Part shown: positions 22,214-33,000 of the stretch, piece by piece
Layout of the letters: each line of letters starts with the position of its first letter
Numbering within the stretch: position 1 is the first letter of the stretch
DNA from: Thalassia testudinum
Taxonomy: Eukaryota > Streptophyta > Magnoliopsida > Alismatales > Hydrocharitaceae
Length of the DNA: 64,000 nucleotides
Assembly: GCA_037157565.1 (NCBI GenBank)
Contig: JAZHRO010000014.1
Location: forward strand, 103,943,501 to 104,007,500
Reading direction: 5' to 3'
Position numbers and translations under genes: made by a program
Notes under the pieces: generated by a model
Seen by the model: only the letters and a program-made list of their open reading frames with translations
What the model was told of the DNA's origin: nothing
Databases searched by the model: none

Positions 22214-23914
22214 TGTTGGTGCAAGGGCACCACGATCATCAATTTTGATGATAACAAAACACTTGTGTTTTAACATTTGTATTTGAGCTTTAGATTTCAG
22301 GAAAATGCAAATGGATACAAGCGTGAAGGAGCTTAGAGCTTGCATCTATAGTGGATTGGTGGAGATCGTTGGACGAGAAGGAGCTTCGCAAAGAGCAAAA
22401 CCTTGAAGAAGGAAGGAGATGAAGAATATGATAGATTTTCTTTCTTGTTTATTATACTTTGTTATTATTTTTTTTGTTGCTCTTTATTTTCTTTCTTAGA
22501 ATATTTGTTAAAGAGCCTCAAAGTATCTACATTGTAGTCCCAGGAGCACTTTCACAACCCTAGGACACTTAGGTTTTCCGTAGAGGACTTAGAAGACCTA
22601 AATAGGTCCCAAACATCCTGTTCAAACATCTAATACTAAAATCAGACGTCTGATAGTAAATCTTTAAGACGTCTGAATGTTGAATCAGATGTCCAAACTT
22701 TTAGGGTTGGTCTTAGAGCCTTCTATCTGTTGATTTTAGACAACCGACCCTTAGTCTAGACATCTTAGAAGACGTCTGATGTCTTCGCCAGAAGTCCAAT
22801 TAGTGAAATGTTGGCTTTCACAATATTATCGTTAAGAAATGACCTTTAGGCTTCTATCAAACATCTATAGAGGACCTTAGACGTCTGATAAGTGACCGTT
22901 AACCCTCAATTGAGCCAAATTCACTTCTCTTAATACTTATAGCCGTTTGTGCCTTGGGAAATCCATTCTTGCAGTAAATTAGGTTGCCAGACGTCCAGAC
23001 CTAGTACTAGACGTCTGATATGTCGTCTAACTGAATTACACAAAAACCCTGTTTAGGTCTGACTCAAGTCAATAAGGAAACCCATCTAGGATTAGACGTC
23101 AGATTTAGTTTCCAAACGTCTTAAGAGTATCTTCCAGACATTTAATAATTTTCCTAGACATTTGATGACCCTGTCAGAATCATTAATGATTCTGATTACG
23201 GTTTGTTTTGCCTTGGGATGATCCCCAATGGCTACCTAAGGCTTTCAAAGCCTTCCTAGGCCATCTATAAATAGAGGAGAAGCCCTCCCTGGTTTAGATA
23301 CACCAAGTATTAACATTTCCATATCTTTTGTGTCTAAGAGAAATAGAAGAAGCTCTAGCTCTTCAAGCTTTAGTTCCACACTTGAGAGCTTCATCCATCT
23401 GTGCACTCACTCTCACCCCGCGATTACAAGAACGACACGATGCCTACACATGGTTCACGCACCCGCGTCGTCAGGTCAACGCACTTCCAGCAAATGAAAG
23501 TTTCCTTACCTATAGTCGCTAGGTTTACATATTTGGGGCTCTATAGGTTGATTTATATTTTACTTTGTTAATTGATTGGGTATTCACTTTGCGAATTCTC
23601 TTCTTCTTCGTAAGACAAAAACCTTCTTGTGAAGAGAAGGGATTTGAGGTTATGCTACCCTTGTATCTATAGCGTGGTTGTAAGAGGTTCAGTCACCCTC
23701 ATTTAAAGTGACTGGGATAGTGGATTTGATTGATTTAGTCAATCGGGAAATCCTAACTCGAGAGGATTAGGTGGTGGTTTTCACCCGATTTGGGTTTCCA
23801 CCTAAAAATCTTTGTGTATCTTGTGTGATTATCATTTGTGTGAGATTGATTTATTTTAATTCCGCACTTTATTTTATATTCCGTAAATCTCACCTCCTTC
23901 CGTTGGAGTCAACA
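22214..23914 (+). mobile_element. Solo LTR of a copia (SIRE-like) element (G)
   Basis: A 1,701-base LTR starts TGTTGGTGCAAGGGC and ends GTTGGAGTCAACA, flanked by perfect 5-base duplications TTAAG (22209-22213 and 23915-23919). No internal region is present, so it is a solo LTR left by LTR-LTR recombination. The plus orientation is shown by TATAAATA at 23266-23273. The motif TTGATGATAACAAAACAC near the start is common in SIRE/Maximus LTRs, from which I infer the lineage. U3 contains an array of GACGTC palindromes. It interrupts the RNase H end of copia F2. Confidence 0.88.
22645..23100 (+). repeat. Array of seven GACGTC palindromes in the U3 of solo LTR G
   Basis: GACGTC occurs at 22645, 22668, 22771, 22880, 22990, 23010 and 23095, mostly within AGACGTCTGA. 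Degenerate forms (AGATGTCC, AGACATCT) lie between them. By chance one would expect about 0.1 in this length. GACGTC contains the ACGT core recognised by plant bZIP factors (C-box type), so an enhancer role in U3 is plausible but inferred. Confidence 0.75.
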
Positions 23915-24640
23915 TTAAGGACTAAAGATCTATCAAGTCCTTTAGTAAATACATCTACTATGTTATCCTTTAATCCTATAAATTCCACAGCAATCACTCC
24001 TTGAGACACTAAATCCCTTACAAATTTGAGTTTGATTTGGATATATCTCATTATTTTTTTATTAAACTTTGAACTCTTAATCTTTGTTATAGCAATCACA
24101 ATCATGCTATCACAATGCAAAGATATCGTAAGAATTGACTTACCCACCATGGGATTTTTGTAGGAAGTCTCTTTAGCCATTCAACATCAATTCCAGTGGT
24201 GTCCAAAGCACATAGCTCAGCTTCAAAGGTAGACCGGACTAAAATGGTCTGATTTGCAGACCTCCAGGAGATTGCACTGCCTTCAAGGGTAAAGACATAC
24301 CCTGTAACACCATTACTCCCAGAATCCTACATTTGACCGATCCAACTTGCATCACTATATCTTTCCAAAACTAAAGGATATTTATCATAATGCAAATTAA
24401 CGGAAACAATTCCCTTTAAGTACCTAAGTACTTGATCTAAGGCATCCCAATGAGTATGGTCAAAACAGCTTGTGTATCTACTCAACTTAGACACAGAAAA
24501 AGAAATATCCAGTTTAGTACAGTTAGCCAAATATATCAAACTTCTTATAAACTGTGAATATCTTAGTTGTGAAACAGGTGTTTCACTTTTATTTTTATAG
24601 AAAGTTTTTGATGAATCAAAGGGAGTTTTTGATGAATCAA

Positions 24641-26990
24641 ACTTCACTAATTGGTCGACTAAACCAATTGATCGACAAAAATAATTGGTCAATCAATTTT
24701 ACATTTTAATCAACCAATTCAGGTCAAAATCGTGAGATTAAAAATCTGTATCAAAAAGAGTCTAAGTTTCAAGTTCCAAATTAATTCTTACCTGAGCTCG
24801 AGCCGAGGTGGCGCGAGGCGCTCGTGCATGCATGGTCTCCAACCTCAACTCTCACTCTTTACTACATAAGATATGAGAGACAGAATCATTTTACACCCAC
24901 CAAAATATCTGTCCACTTTTAGTATGGGATTAAAAACCTCTTAAAATTTCACTGACTTCAATATGAATTCTCACATCATCATATAATAATTATATCCCAA
25001 TTGATATAATTAGACTCTCAAATACAACAACAGTTGCATATATTATTTACCTTTTGCTAAGAAATAAGATTTGTGCATTAATATGTACATTTATCGCTAC
25101 ATCTGTATGTGAAGTTGAAATTAACTTTGAAATTACCTGGTGCAAAGCATGGGCTTTACACTAGCATATTTCATCCTTTGTGGGGAACAAAATAATTCAA
25201 AGTATCAATATTTGTGGATGGTAATACGTTGATATTGAGATTGGGGCATATGCCCGCGACCCTTTTACCATTATGAGTTCTGTAAGCAGGGGGATGAGAC
25301 ATCTGTGTTGAATTCGCTATCGGTTCTTAATTTCAAAATTTTTGTGGATATTGTAGCAACTGACCCTTAACTCTACGGGCGTTGGGTTACCATTAATTTG
25401 CATTGATATTGATGGTTCTATCAGGTGTTTTCTATCATGTTATTTCTCGTTCGATGATCTGAAGGTTGATGAGGCTTCTATTTTGATATATAGAGGACAT
25501 GAAGAATGCACTGTTGTTGATGGAAGAGCTACATGTGCCTGCTGAAGCCGCTTATTCATTTCTCTTTGATTTTGCTGGTAGATATTAAATATACTAATGA
25601 AGGCTTTGAGATTTCTCCGTGGATGATTCAGGTTAGTTTGAGGAATTCTGTTTTTTGGTTGAACAGATTGCCGGATGCTTGTTGCGTATATAACCCAAGA
25701 ACGTCTAATTTTTTTGGCACATACTATATATGCAGAACAGGTGGTATGTAAGCACCAGTACAAATATGGTTTTCGTATAGGCGAAGATATTCCTGGCAAT
25801 ATTAGGGAAATACGCAGAGACTAAGTACGGTTATGCATGAAACCAGTTTTTCCCAAGAAAAACAAACAAAAAGGCATTCCAAAGATAACTTCACCCTCCA
25901 AAAAGTGAAAATTTGTCCTCCAGAGACTTCCACGTGGAAAGTTCCATGGCCCATTTGCCCCCTGGGAATTTTGCAGTTGGCCTGTTTATTACTAATCATA
26001 TTGTATTGGCCTGTATTTGGATAATTATATTGGACACCATTGTTATGTAAACATTACAATTTGTAGTTACTCGCTTTGCCATCCTTAAAAACTTTATTAG
26101 AAGAGCTAGTTCATACAAAGAAAACAATGAAAAAAGAGTTATTAAAACATCTAAAAGTTGAAATAAGCTAAGGGCATGGTACAAATGCAAGTGGATAACC
26201 AAAAACAATGATATACTCCTTGTGTAGGCAAACTAGGTATTCCCTAGCCTCCAAAGGCCTAGTTGAATTATAAAAGCCTTCATATTGACATCTAGAGTTC
26301 ATGAGATCAAACCTCATGGCTAAAGGTTCTGCCAACATCTCAATAATTAAATGGGTATATGATATAACCAAGGTCAGAAATAGAAACAAAATTTCTTTTC
26401 TTCTACAATGAACCTTCTAAGGGCATTGTAACTCCAACCCCTGTGGCTCTCGTAGGTCACCATGTCTTTATCTCAACCCCCTGCTCTTTGTGTAGGGCTA
26501 GTTCAATCATTAAGATCAGGGGAGAGTTCCACGGGCTCGTCGATTTCTGACTTTCGATTTGCAGCTGTACTCACGAGCAGTCTTTTACACCTTAGTTGGG
26601 GCTGTGATAAGTGTAGGCCGAAGGCGAAGGCTCATTCTTTACAACATGGGCTACGAGGGTATTTAACCCTATCCACTTCCCCTGCTTTTGCACTTCATAG
26701 GATGTAGGGACCTAAAGAACTGCCATCGCTTTTAACCATCCTTCTTAGATATAAGGATTTCATCCCTACGCATGAAATTCCACTCTCCTCTGTCTCACTC
26801 AAATTTATTGGTTTCAAGAACATACCACCACTTTGCATATCGTACATACTTACCCTTTTAAAAAAGAGGATATTTTTCATTGTTTGTTGTAACATGGACC
26901 ATTTATGAAGATCTTCTCATGCAATACAACAAATGAAAAAAAATTCATCTGCGAAACCCGAGATATAAATTAACAGCTAAGTCAGAGCTG
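24641..26990. other. No gene recognised; short CAATTGG/GTCGAC repeat cluster at its left end
   Basis: From 24645 to 24725 there are several copies of ATTGGTC(GAC/AAT) in both orientations, similar in style to the palindromic arrays of copia LTRs and probably an LTR fragment. The rest is AT-rich with no long ORF. Short open stretches (for example 25440-25800 and 26462-26707) have no recognisable motif. It lies beyond the 3' end of the host BRX gene. Confidence 0.5.
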
Positions 26991-26999
26991 AATGCTTTG

Positions 27000-27264
27000 A
27001 AGTGAATATACATATATATTTTTTTTTCAACCAAGTACCATTCTCACAGCTGCTGCTGACATATGCACAATAGTACATCAACAGAACCGAACCCAATAAC
27101 GTGATAAAAAAATAAAAAAACAAAAGAGAAAACTGAGGAAAGGGTGTGTATACGGGGTTTGCGGCAGGAGGTGCATTCCAAGCTATTGTGTCTCTCGCAG
27201 AACGTGCTCCTAAATATTTGCTTGTTGCTTGATTCCATTGTGGTGAAGGAACTGTAGTTCCTGG
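27000..27264 (-). other. Probable 3' UTR of the BRX-domain gene
   Basis: This is the minus-strand sequence directly downstream of the stop codon at 27265-27267. It contains no coding pattern and includes T-rich stretches (reverse complement of the A-rich run at 27105-27130). The polyadenylation site cannot be fixed by eye. Confidence 0.4.
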
Positions 27265-27382
27265 TTAGGCCGATGGCACTGCGGGTGACTTGTCAGATGC
27301 ACGGACATTGTACTTCTCATAGACTTTCTCACGATTCTTAGACCACCAGGATTCTGCTTGATGCTCACCAAACCTTCTCCGG
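27265..27382 (-). CDS. BRX-domain (PRAF-type) protein, last exon
   Basis: The exon encodes the last 38 residues and stop: RRRFGEHQAESWW, then NREKVYEKYNV, then a short tail ending VPSA. This is the second half of the BRX domain, a module that mediates protein-protein contacts in plant BREVIS RADIX and PRAF proteins. The acceptor is an AG at 27383-27384 (minus strand ATAAG). Its first base completes the serine codon begun by the AG at the end of the exon at 55605-56080, giving RVRFSRRRF exactly as in family members. The frame is open and the conserved Trp-Trp pair is kept, so the exon looks functional. The preceding intron is 28,222 bases. Confidence 0.9.
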
Positions 27383-27389
27383 CTTATCA

Positions 27390-29354
27390 TTGGCCCAAAA
27401 TAAATTGAAATGAGGGAAAGTACCAGATAGTATTAAATAACAATGACCAACAAAAATTCAATATTCACAGCAGTTTCCCTTGGACTACTCAGATCCCATG
27501 AGAAAACTACAGAAACTGTTGCAAAACGCATTTCAAGTAACCAACGTCGGAACGGTATCTTTGACATCCAATTGCAAAGTTGAGACCAAACTAGAATTTT
27601 GATAACCGTAACACCACAAAAACTTCAAAGCAATGGCTGTTTTGCATAAAAACCTTTTTGGAGAAAATAGTACTTGAGTCCAAATTTTCTAAAATGATCA
27701 CACAACATCAAATCTTCTTTCTTTTGAGCCATTCAATATATTGAGAACTATGTTATGTTAGAAGATGCTACTTAAGATTATGTTGTATATGGCTTCTCTC
27801 TTATTTTCAATGGTAATTTCAACCCAAGATAGAATAATTTGGAAATGAAGGCAATTGATAACCATAAGGTACAAGTGTAGTAATCAATACAGCAATAAAA
27901 GGATGTCAACACTGTTCCTGACAACATAGTGCCCACCTGTTCTGTGGGAGAATAAACCTAAATAGCTAGATGCTTTGCCCACTCCTTCTCAAGAGCAGAC
28001 TGTGGTACATGGCTCTTTAAAGACACCCATTTACAGTCTCCTAAGTAAATTTGTGGAGGCACTAGACACAACCAGTGTCATACCACGCATTACCGTTGGA
28101 CTATGTAGGAGTACAAGAATCAACATCTCAATTCATTGATGTCCAATCACCCGTGTCTAATAATACATCTCTCCCATCCATATTGAGAGATGTTATAGTT
28201 ATAGTTTAAGGGGGCTCTTTCTGAATGGATCAATTGGAACGACCCGTGACATTGCGAAAGCATCAACCGAATGTTTAAAATTTTCAAAATGCATGATCGA
28301 AACCTGAATCACATAGAAGAAACTGATTTCCTCTCATTTCGGGCTCCCGGAAGATAGAAGATTATACTTTTGCAGGTGGCATAGATCAGCACCTCACATG
28401 TGGTGCTTCCTACAATAAATCTCGATGCATCCAAAACCCTTCTTAATAGGTGGATGAAATCCTTTGTGTCGAAGATGATCAACCACGATTAAATCCCACG
28501 AACTCCTTCACAAGGATCGAGGATGATGATCGTCCTTCCTCAGTGAGATGCTGCAGACGTTCAGAAGCAAAAGAGACTTGCAGGATCAGATGTCCGGATC
28601 GACTTCTAAATGTCACTATTAAACATCTAGAACCATCTTTGGCATCTCCAAACATCTGGAAGAGGCCTAGGCCTAATACGATTATCAGAAGTCCGATTCT
28701 GAAGAGATTGAGTGTCCCCATCGCTTTCTTTTCTCTTCCTCACGCTTATGCACATGGCAATGGAGATGGTGGAGGCTGATTAGGGTTTAAGGTTTGCTTT
28801 GGGGAGATATTTGTAGGGATTCCAACCCTAATCCTAATATGGCGGGGATCAAATCCTACTTAAATTTTACAAGATGGGCCCATGACAACTTATAGGATGC
28901 TTAATTTTAGTATTTAAATATAAATTATTTGCAATCCAACTCTTTGATTTTTAACCTAATCAAATTACGTGTAATTAATCACCAAATCAAATGCAAATTA
29001 ACTCTTTAAATAGCATTTGATTTATCTTACAAGTAAAAATCCATCAAAATTATTGTTGGTTTCATCATATCAATCATGAAGCATTTAGGTTACATGGAAT
29101 TATGACACTATACCTCTCTAAGTATTCCAAATACCTGTGAATCCTTCACGCATGGAGAATAATATTGTCCCAAGGTCTAATCTCCTTAAACAACCATCAT
29201 TCATCCTTGGATAATATTATTTCTAACATCATTTTATATCATTCAGGACGAGAACGAAGATCGAATCCTTTCCTAAAAAACTATCTTCTCTTTCTGCATT
29301 GAATTTGATCAGGACTCTACGACTATATGTGGAATTATCATTCCTATTATACTT
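27390..29354. other. Intron sequence without recognised elements
   Basis: No protein motif is visible on either strand. Between 28580 and 28700 there are degenerate ATGTCC/ACATCT words like those in solo LTR G, possibly a small LTR relic. The remainder is AT-rich. Confidence 0.4.
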
Positions 29355-30039
29355 TGTTGACATATTTAGTTTGTTCTCTTATGTTGCATGTTTGTTATTT
29401 TTTCTTTTCTAGACGTGCTATTTTTCCCACCTCTCTTCTATTTAAAGGGGTGTGGACTCTTTGGAATGAAACTAAGTCATTTGTTTCACATCAACTTGAT
29501 ATCAAAGCACCAATCCTAAACCGTGGCCCTGATATCCCACCCAAGTAGGCCTCTGAAACCCTAACTACCGAAACCCCTCTCCTCATCATACACTTGCAGC
29601 CGCTGACTGTTGCCGTCCTTGGTGGCTGTCAGAGGCTGTAGCAGCCCCTTCAGCAACAGCAGGTGCTACCACCTAGTCTGTACAACGCCCTTATGGCGAT
29701 TTGAGGTACCAACATGGACCACCAGCATCACCGTCGACCTCTCTTCAACGCTGCAGGGGACCAATCTATCTCATTGGCCACCAAATGCATCGCCGGTAAG
29801 GGCTCCTCTCTCTAGCGACGACGAGGAGGGGCAATGGCTACAGTGCTACACTAGGGTGGTTTCCTACACCCTAGTGCCACCTCATTCGATGCCAAGGGCT
29901 CTGTTGATGCTTTTGGTTTGATTTCTGAGCTGTGCACTTGGATTTTGTGATTAAGAGATTTAACCCTCTATTTTCAGAGATTTCTATGATTTGAATTCAT
30001 ATTTGATTTTTGGGTTGACTAATCCCTATCAAAGTCACA

Positions 30040-33000
30040 ATGCCATCATCGAAAGGATTAGAGGTGACGTTAGATATTGCTATTATGACAAGGACAATGG
30101 AGTATGCAGGCTTGATACATCAGGAGCATGATCAGAGTCACCATCGTGCAAGATGGCTGGTTGACTCTCGAGCTTCACAAGATCTTTATGGCAATCAGAG
30201 TTATTTTCGATTGCTTAGTTATGTTGCACCAGGAAGAACAATGAAGGCTCCTAACGACAAACAAGCTCTCATTGTTGGTCAAAGGAAGGTGTCTTTAACT
30301 CCCAATTTGCAGCTGCCGGGAGTGTTATATGTGTCTAACTTTCTAATAAGTCTATTGTTGGTGAGTAGGATTACGAAGGAACTTTGCAAGGTTATTTTCA
30401 ATAATGTTGGATGTATCATCTACAATAAGTTTACAAGGAAGACCATTGCCAGAGGCACAGAGAAAAATGGTGTATATCATCTTGGGTAGGAACCGTTTGC
30501 AGGAGTCAGCAGGTTTAATGGTGGAAGTGCCTTGCAGTGGCACGTTCGTGTCAGTTGCTTACCTCTGGATCAACTCAACAGACTTAAAGTGATTCCACAT
30601 CTCTCCTACTACTATTAGATGTGATGCTTTTCAGTTGAGTAAGCATCATCGATTTTCTTTTCTCGTCAGTACCTCACAGCTATTTTTTAGTTACTTCATA
30701 TGGATGTTTAGGGGCCGAGTAGAGTTCCGGACAGGATAGAACATCAATTATCTTGTGGTTGTAAATGATTTCTTCAGAGTGCCTTAGGTGTTCTGATGAG
30801 AGCCTCATCATGAGCCATAACTAGCTTATTTTGACCCAATAAAGAAGATAAAAGCTCCTACATAACCTAGAAGAAGGCCTAACTGAAGGAACAAGTGCTC
30901 TGAGAAGAAAATATGAAATAAAGATTAAAACTGCAATTTTACCATTGCAGTACAAAAATGGGATTTCTCATAGGCAAAACATAGGTCAAATGGTCTAAAT
31001 GAGATAAAAAGTGGGTTGAGTCAATCAGAAATGGGTTCATGTGCAATCTAAGAACTAAATGACACTTGGTAACCCTAGAACAGACCCGCTTAAATTAACA
31101 AGGTTCCGGTCAGAACAAAAAGCAAGTAAACCCTCTACAAATCATGGAAAAACATACTCTAGGGTTTAGAACACTTAATTTGACCTTTGGAACCTAGTTT
31201 GACCTAGATTAGGGTCCTAGCTCTTCAATTAACCTAATTTGGGTTTTTACGCAAAATGTCCAGTCAAACGAGGTCAAACCTAAAATCCAACTTCACCATT
31301 GGATTCCTTAGGTCCAAATTAGGTTTGTACCAAAATTTGGACCTAAGGAGAGGTCATCTTGACCTACTTTGTAATTTAGTACACCCAAATCACAAATTGG
31401 TCCCTATCTTTTGAATACCGTTGCAGAAAACCCCCTAGGTTCTTCGCCTCCTTTGCAAACCGATCCTGCCGCCATTGCTAGGGCAGAACCGAGCTCCGGC
31501 GAGGTTCGGAGAGGGATTGCTCTCTAATCCCTCAGAGATTCCCTCCCAGAAATGGAAGGAGGATTCTCTGAGGAATTCCCTTCCTTATAAAGTCAATTAC
31601 AATTGCTGGTGTGAACCCAATCTCTCGTGCGAACGCATGAGAGATTTGGGTATCCTAACTCCTTTCCATCTCCGGCGACCAACCTCAGGCAATTACGTGC
31701 CCTTCACGCCCTGCATACCCAGTCCAGCGCCTATATAAGAACCCACAACTCCGGCCGAAGAGGCTCAGCTTGATTTGGCCGAGTTTCCCCCTTCAATTCC
31801 TCTCCTCCTGCCCGGCCAAAAACCCCCAGCAAGCTCCGGCGAGCCCCCCTCCCCTCCCTCTTCGCTCTTCCACAAAACCAGTGGCAGAGTTAGCTTCCTG
31901 ACCTCCCTCCGCGTCGCGCAGTACCAGCGCATGCCGCCTCAGCCCCGTCGTCGCCGCCGTTCTCCCCCCACTGGGCGTCATCTTCTCCGGCGACAGCAGG
32001 TACTGCTGTCCGCCTTCCGTCCCCTTTCGTCCTTACAATTAGGTTAGAACTCCTCTCCATCCTATCCTCTCTCTTTTCCCCCTGTTATCTCATCTGATTA
32101 CCCCTCGACCGACGCTGACCACCCTCATCTTCCACATCACCGACCGATCTCCGGCGAGCCGCTTCCACCATTCCAGCCACTCCACACGGCTCGCCAACCA
32201 CCTCATGAGCTTCGCCTCACCACCAGGAACCCATTCCACCCCATCACTGCCACTCCAGACCTCTACAAGCACCCCCCGACCAACCCACCATCTCCGGCCA
32301 CAGGTTGACCTAGGCGCGCACGCCTAGGCCGACCGGCAACCTGCAGCATCACCCACCGCCTTCGCCGTGCTACGGCGAAGGTTTCCAGCTATTCTGATTG
32401 GGCCAATAGGCCGTTCTGTGGAATCTCAGGTGAACGCCCCGGCCGCCATTAACAACCGAAGCAGCAGGAAGCTTGGAGCAGCAGCAGGCGTCAGGCTTCC
32501 CAGGCGGCAGGTGCAGCAGACTCTCGCAAGTGTCGCGAGGTGACTGAGTTCAGCGAGGAGCACCAGCAGGGCCTTCAGCGTGGGCAATTGCACACGAGAG
32601 TCTGCGGGCGCACGTGAGGGAAGGACGAAACCTTTAGTCCCACATCGTGGGATTGCAAACCTCAGGTACACTATAAATTGTTTTTGTGATATACTCTTAT
32701 CGCCTCAGTAAGCACAGGGTTGAGGTCCCTCACTGACCCCACCCGCCTCGTCCGCGGCCTGACCACGCGGACTTGGCGGATCCGACCCAACCTAGACCTA
32801 CGCACTCCTCGCGCATCACACCACCTTCAGGTGCGCCTGGTCCCGGGTACGATCCGACCCGATTATGCCTGTGGCTCTGGGAGAGCAGCTCAGAGTGAAT
32901 TGTTTGAGAGAGAGAGACGCGCGGGTAGAGGGAGAAGGGTTAGGTTTTGCTCCTGTGCAGGCAGGCTGATCGCAGGAGGACTTGGCCGCTGCAGAAGAAG

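Larger units (their letters stand above)
22141..24640 (-). pseudogene. Copia reverse transcriptase/RNase H remnant (F2), split by a solo LTR
   Basis: The minus strand from 24640 to 24330 encodes the RT-RNaseH connection (LRYSQFIRSLIYLANCTKLD, then a YSDASWIG RNase H motif). From 24180 to 23920 it encodes the RNase H end (VDVFTKGLDRS). The ending continues across the solo LTR at 22214-23914: joining the two sides restores a reading through FTKGL to the typical copia terminus LGMGLRF near 22170. A tandem duplication of a GATGAATCAAA-containing stretch lies at about 24600-24640. The reverse transcriptase core is missing, truncated near 24640. The RNase H end is followed within about 70 bases by the gag of F1, an order no single copia element has. 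Confidence 0.8.

Noticed and set aside
22142..22345. 67-codon minus-strand ORF as a separate gene
   Set aside because: It is the copia RNase H terminus read through into the end of solo LTR G.
25440..25800. Possible unknown gene fragment downstream of the BRX gene
   Set aside because: Short open pieces in different frames, no family recognised and no consistent splice sites.
28450..28779. 109-codon ORF in the BRX intron as a gene
   Set aside because: It has no recognisable motif, overlaps an antisense ORF, and sits in a stretch of degenerate repeat words.
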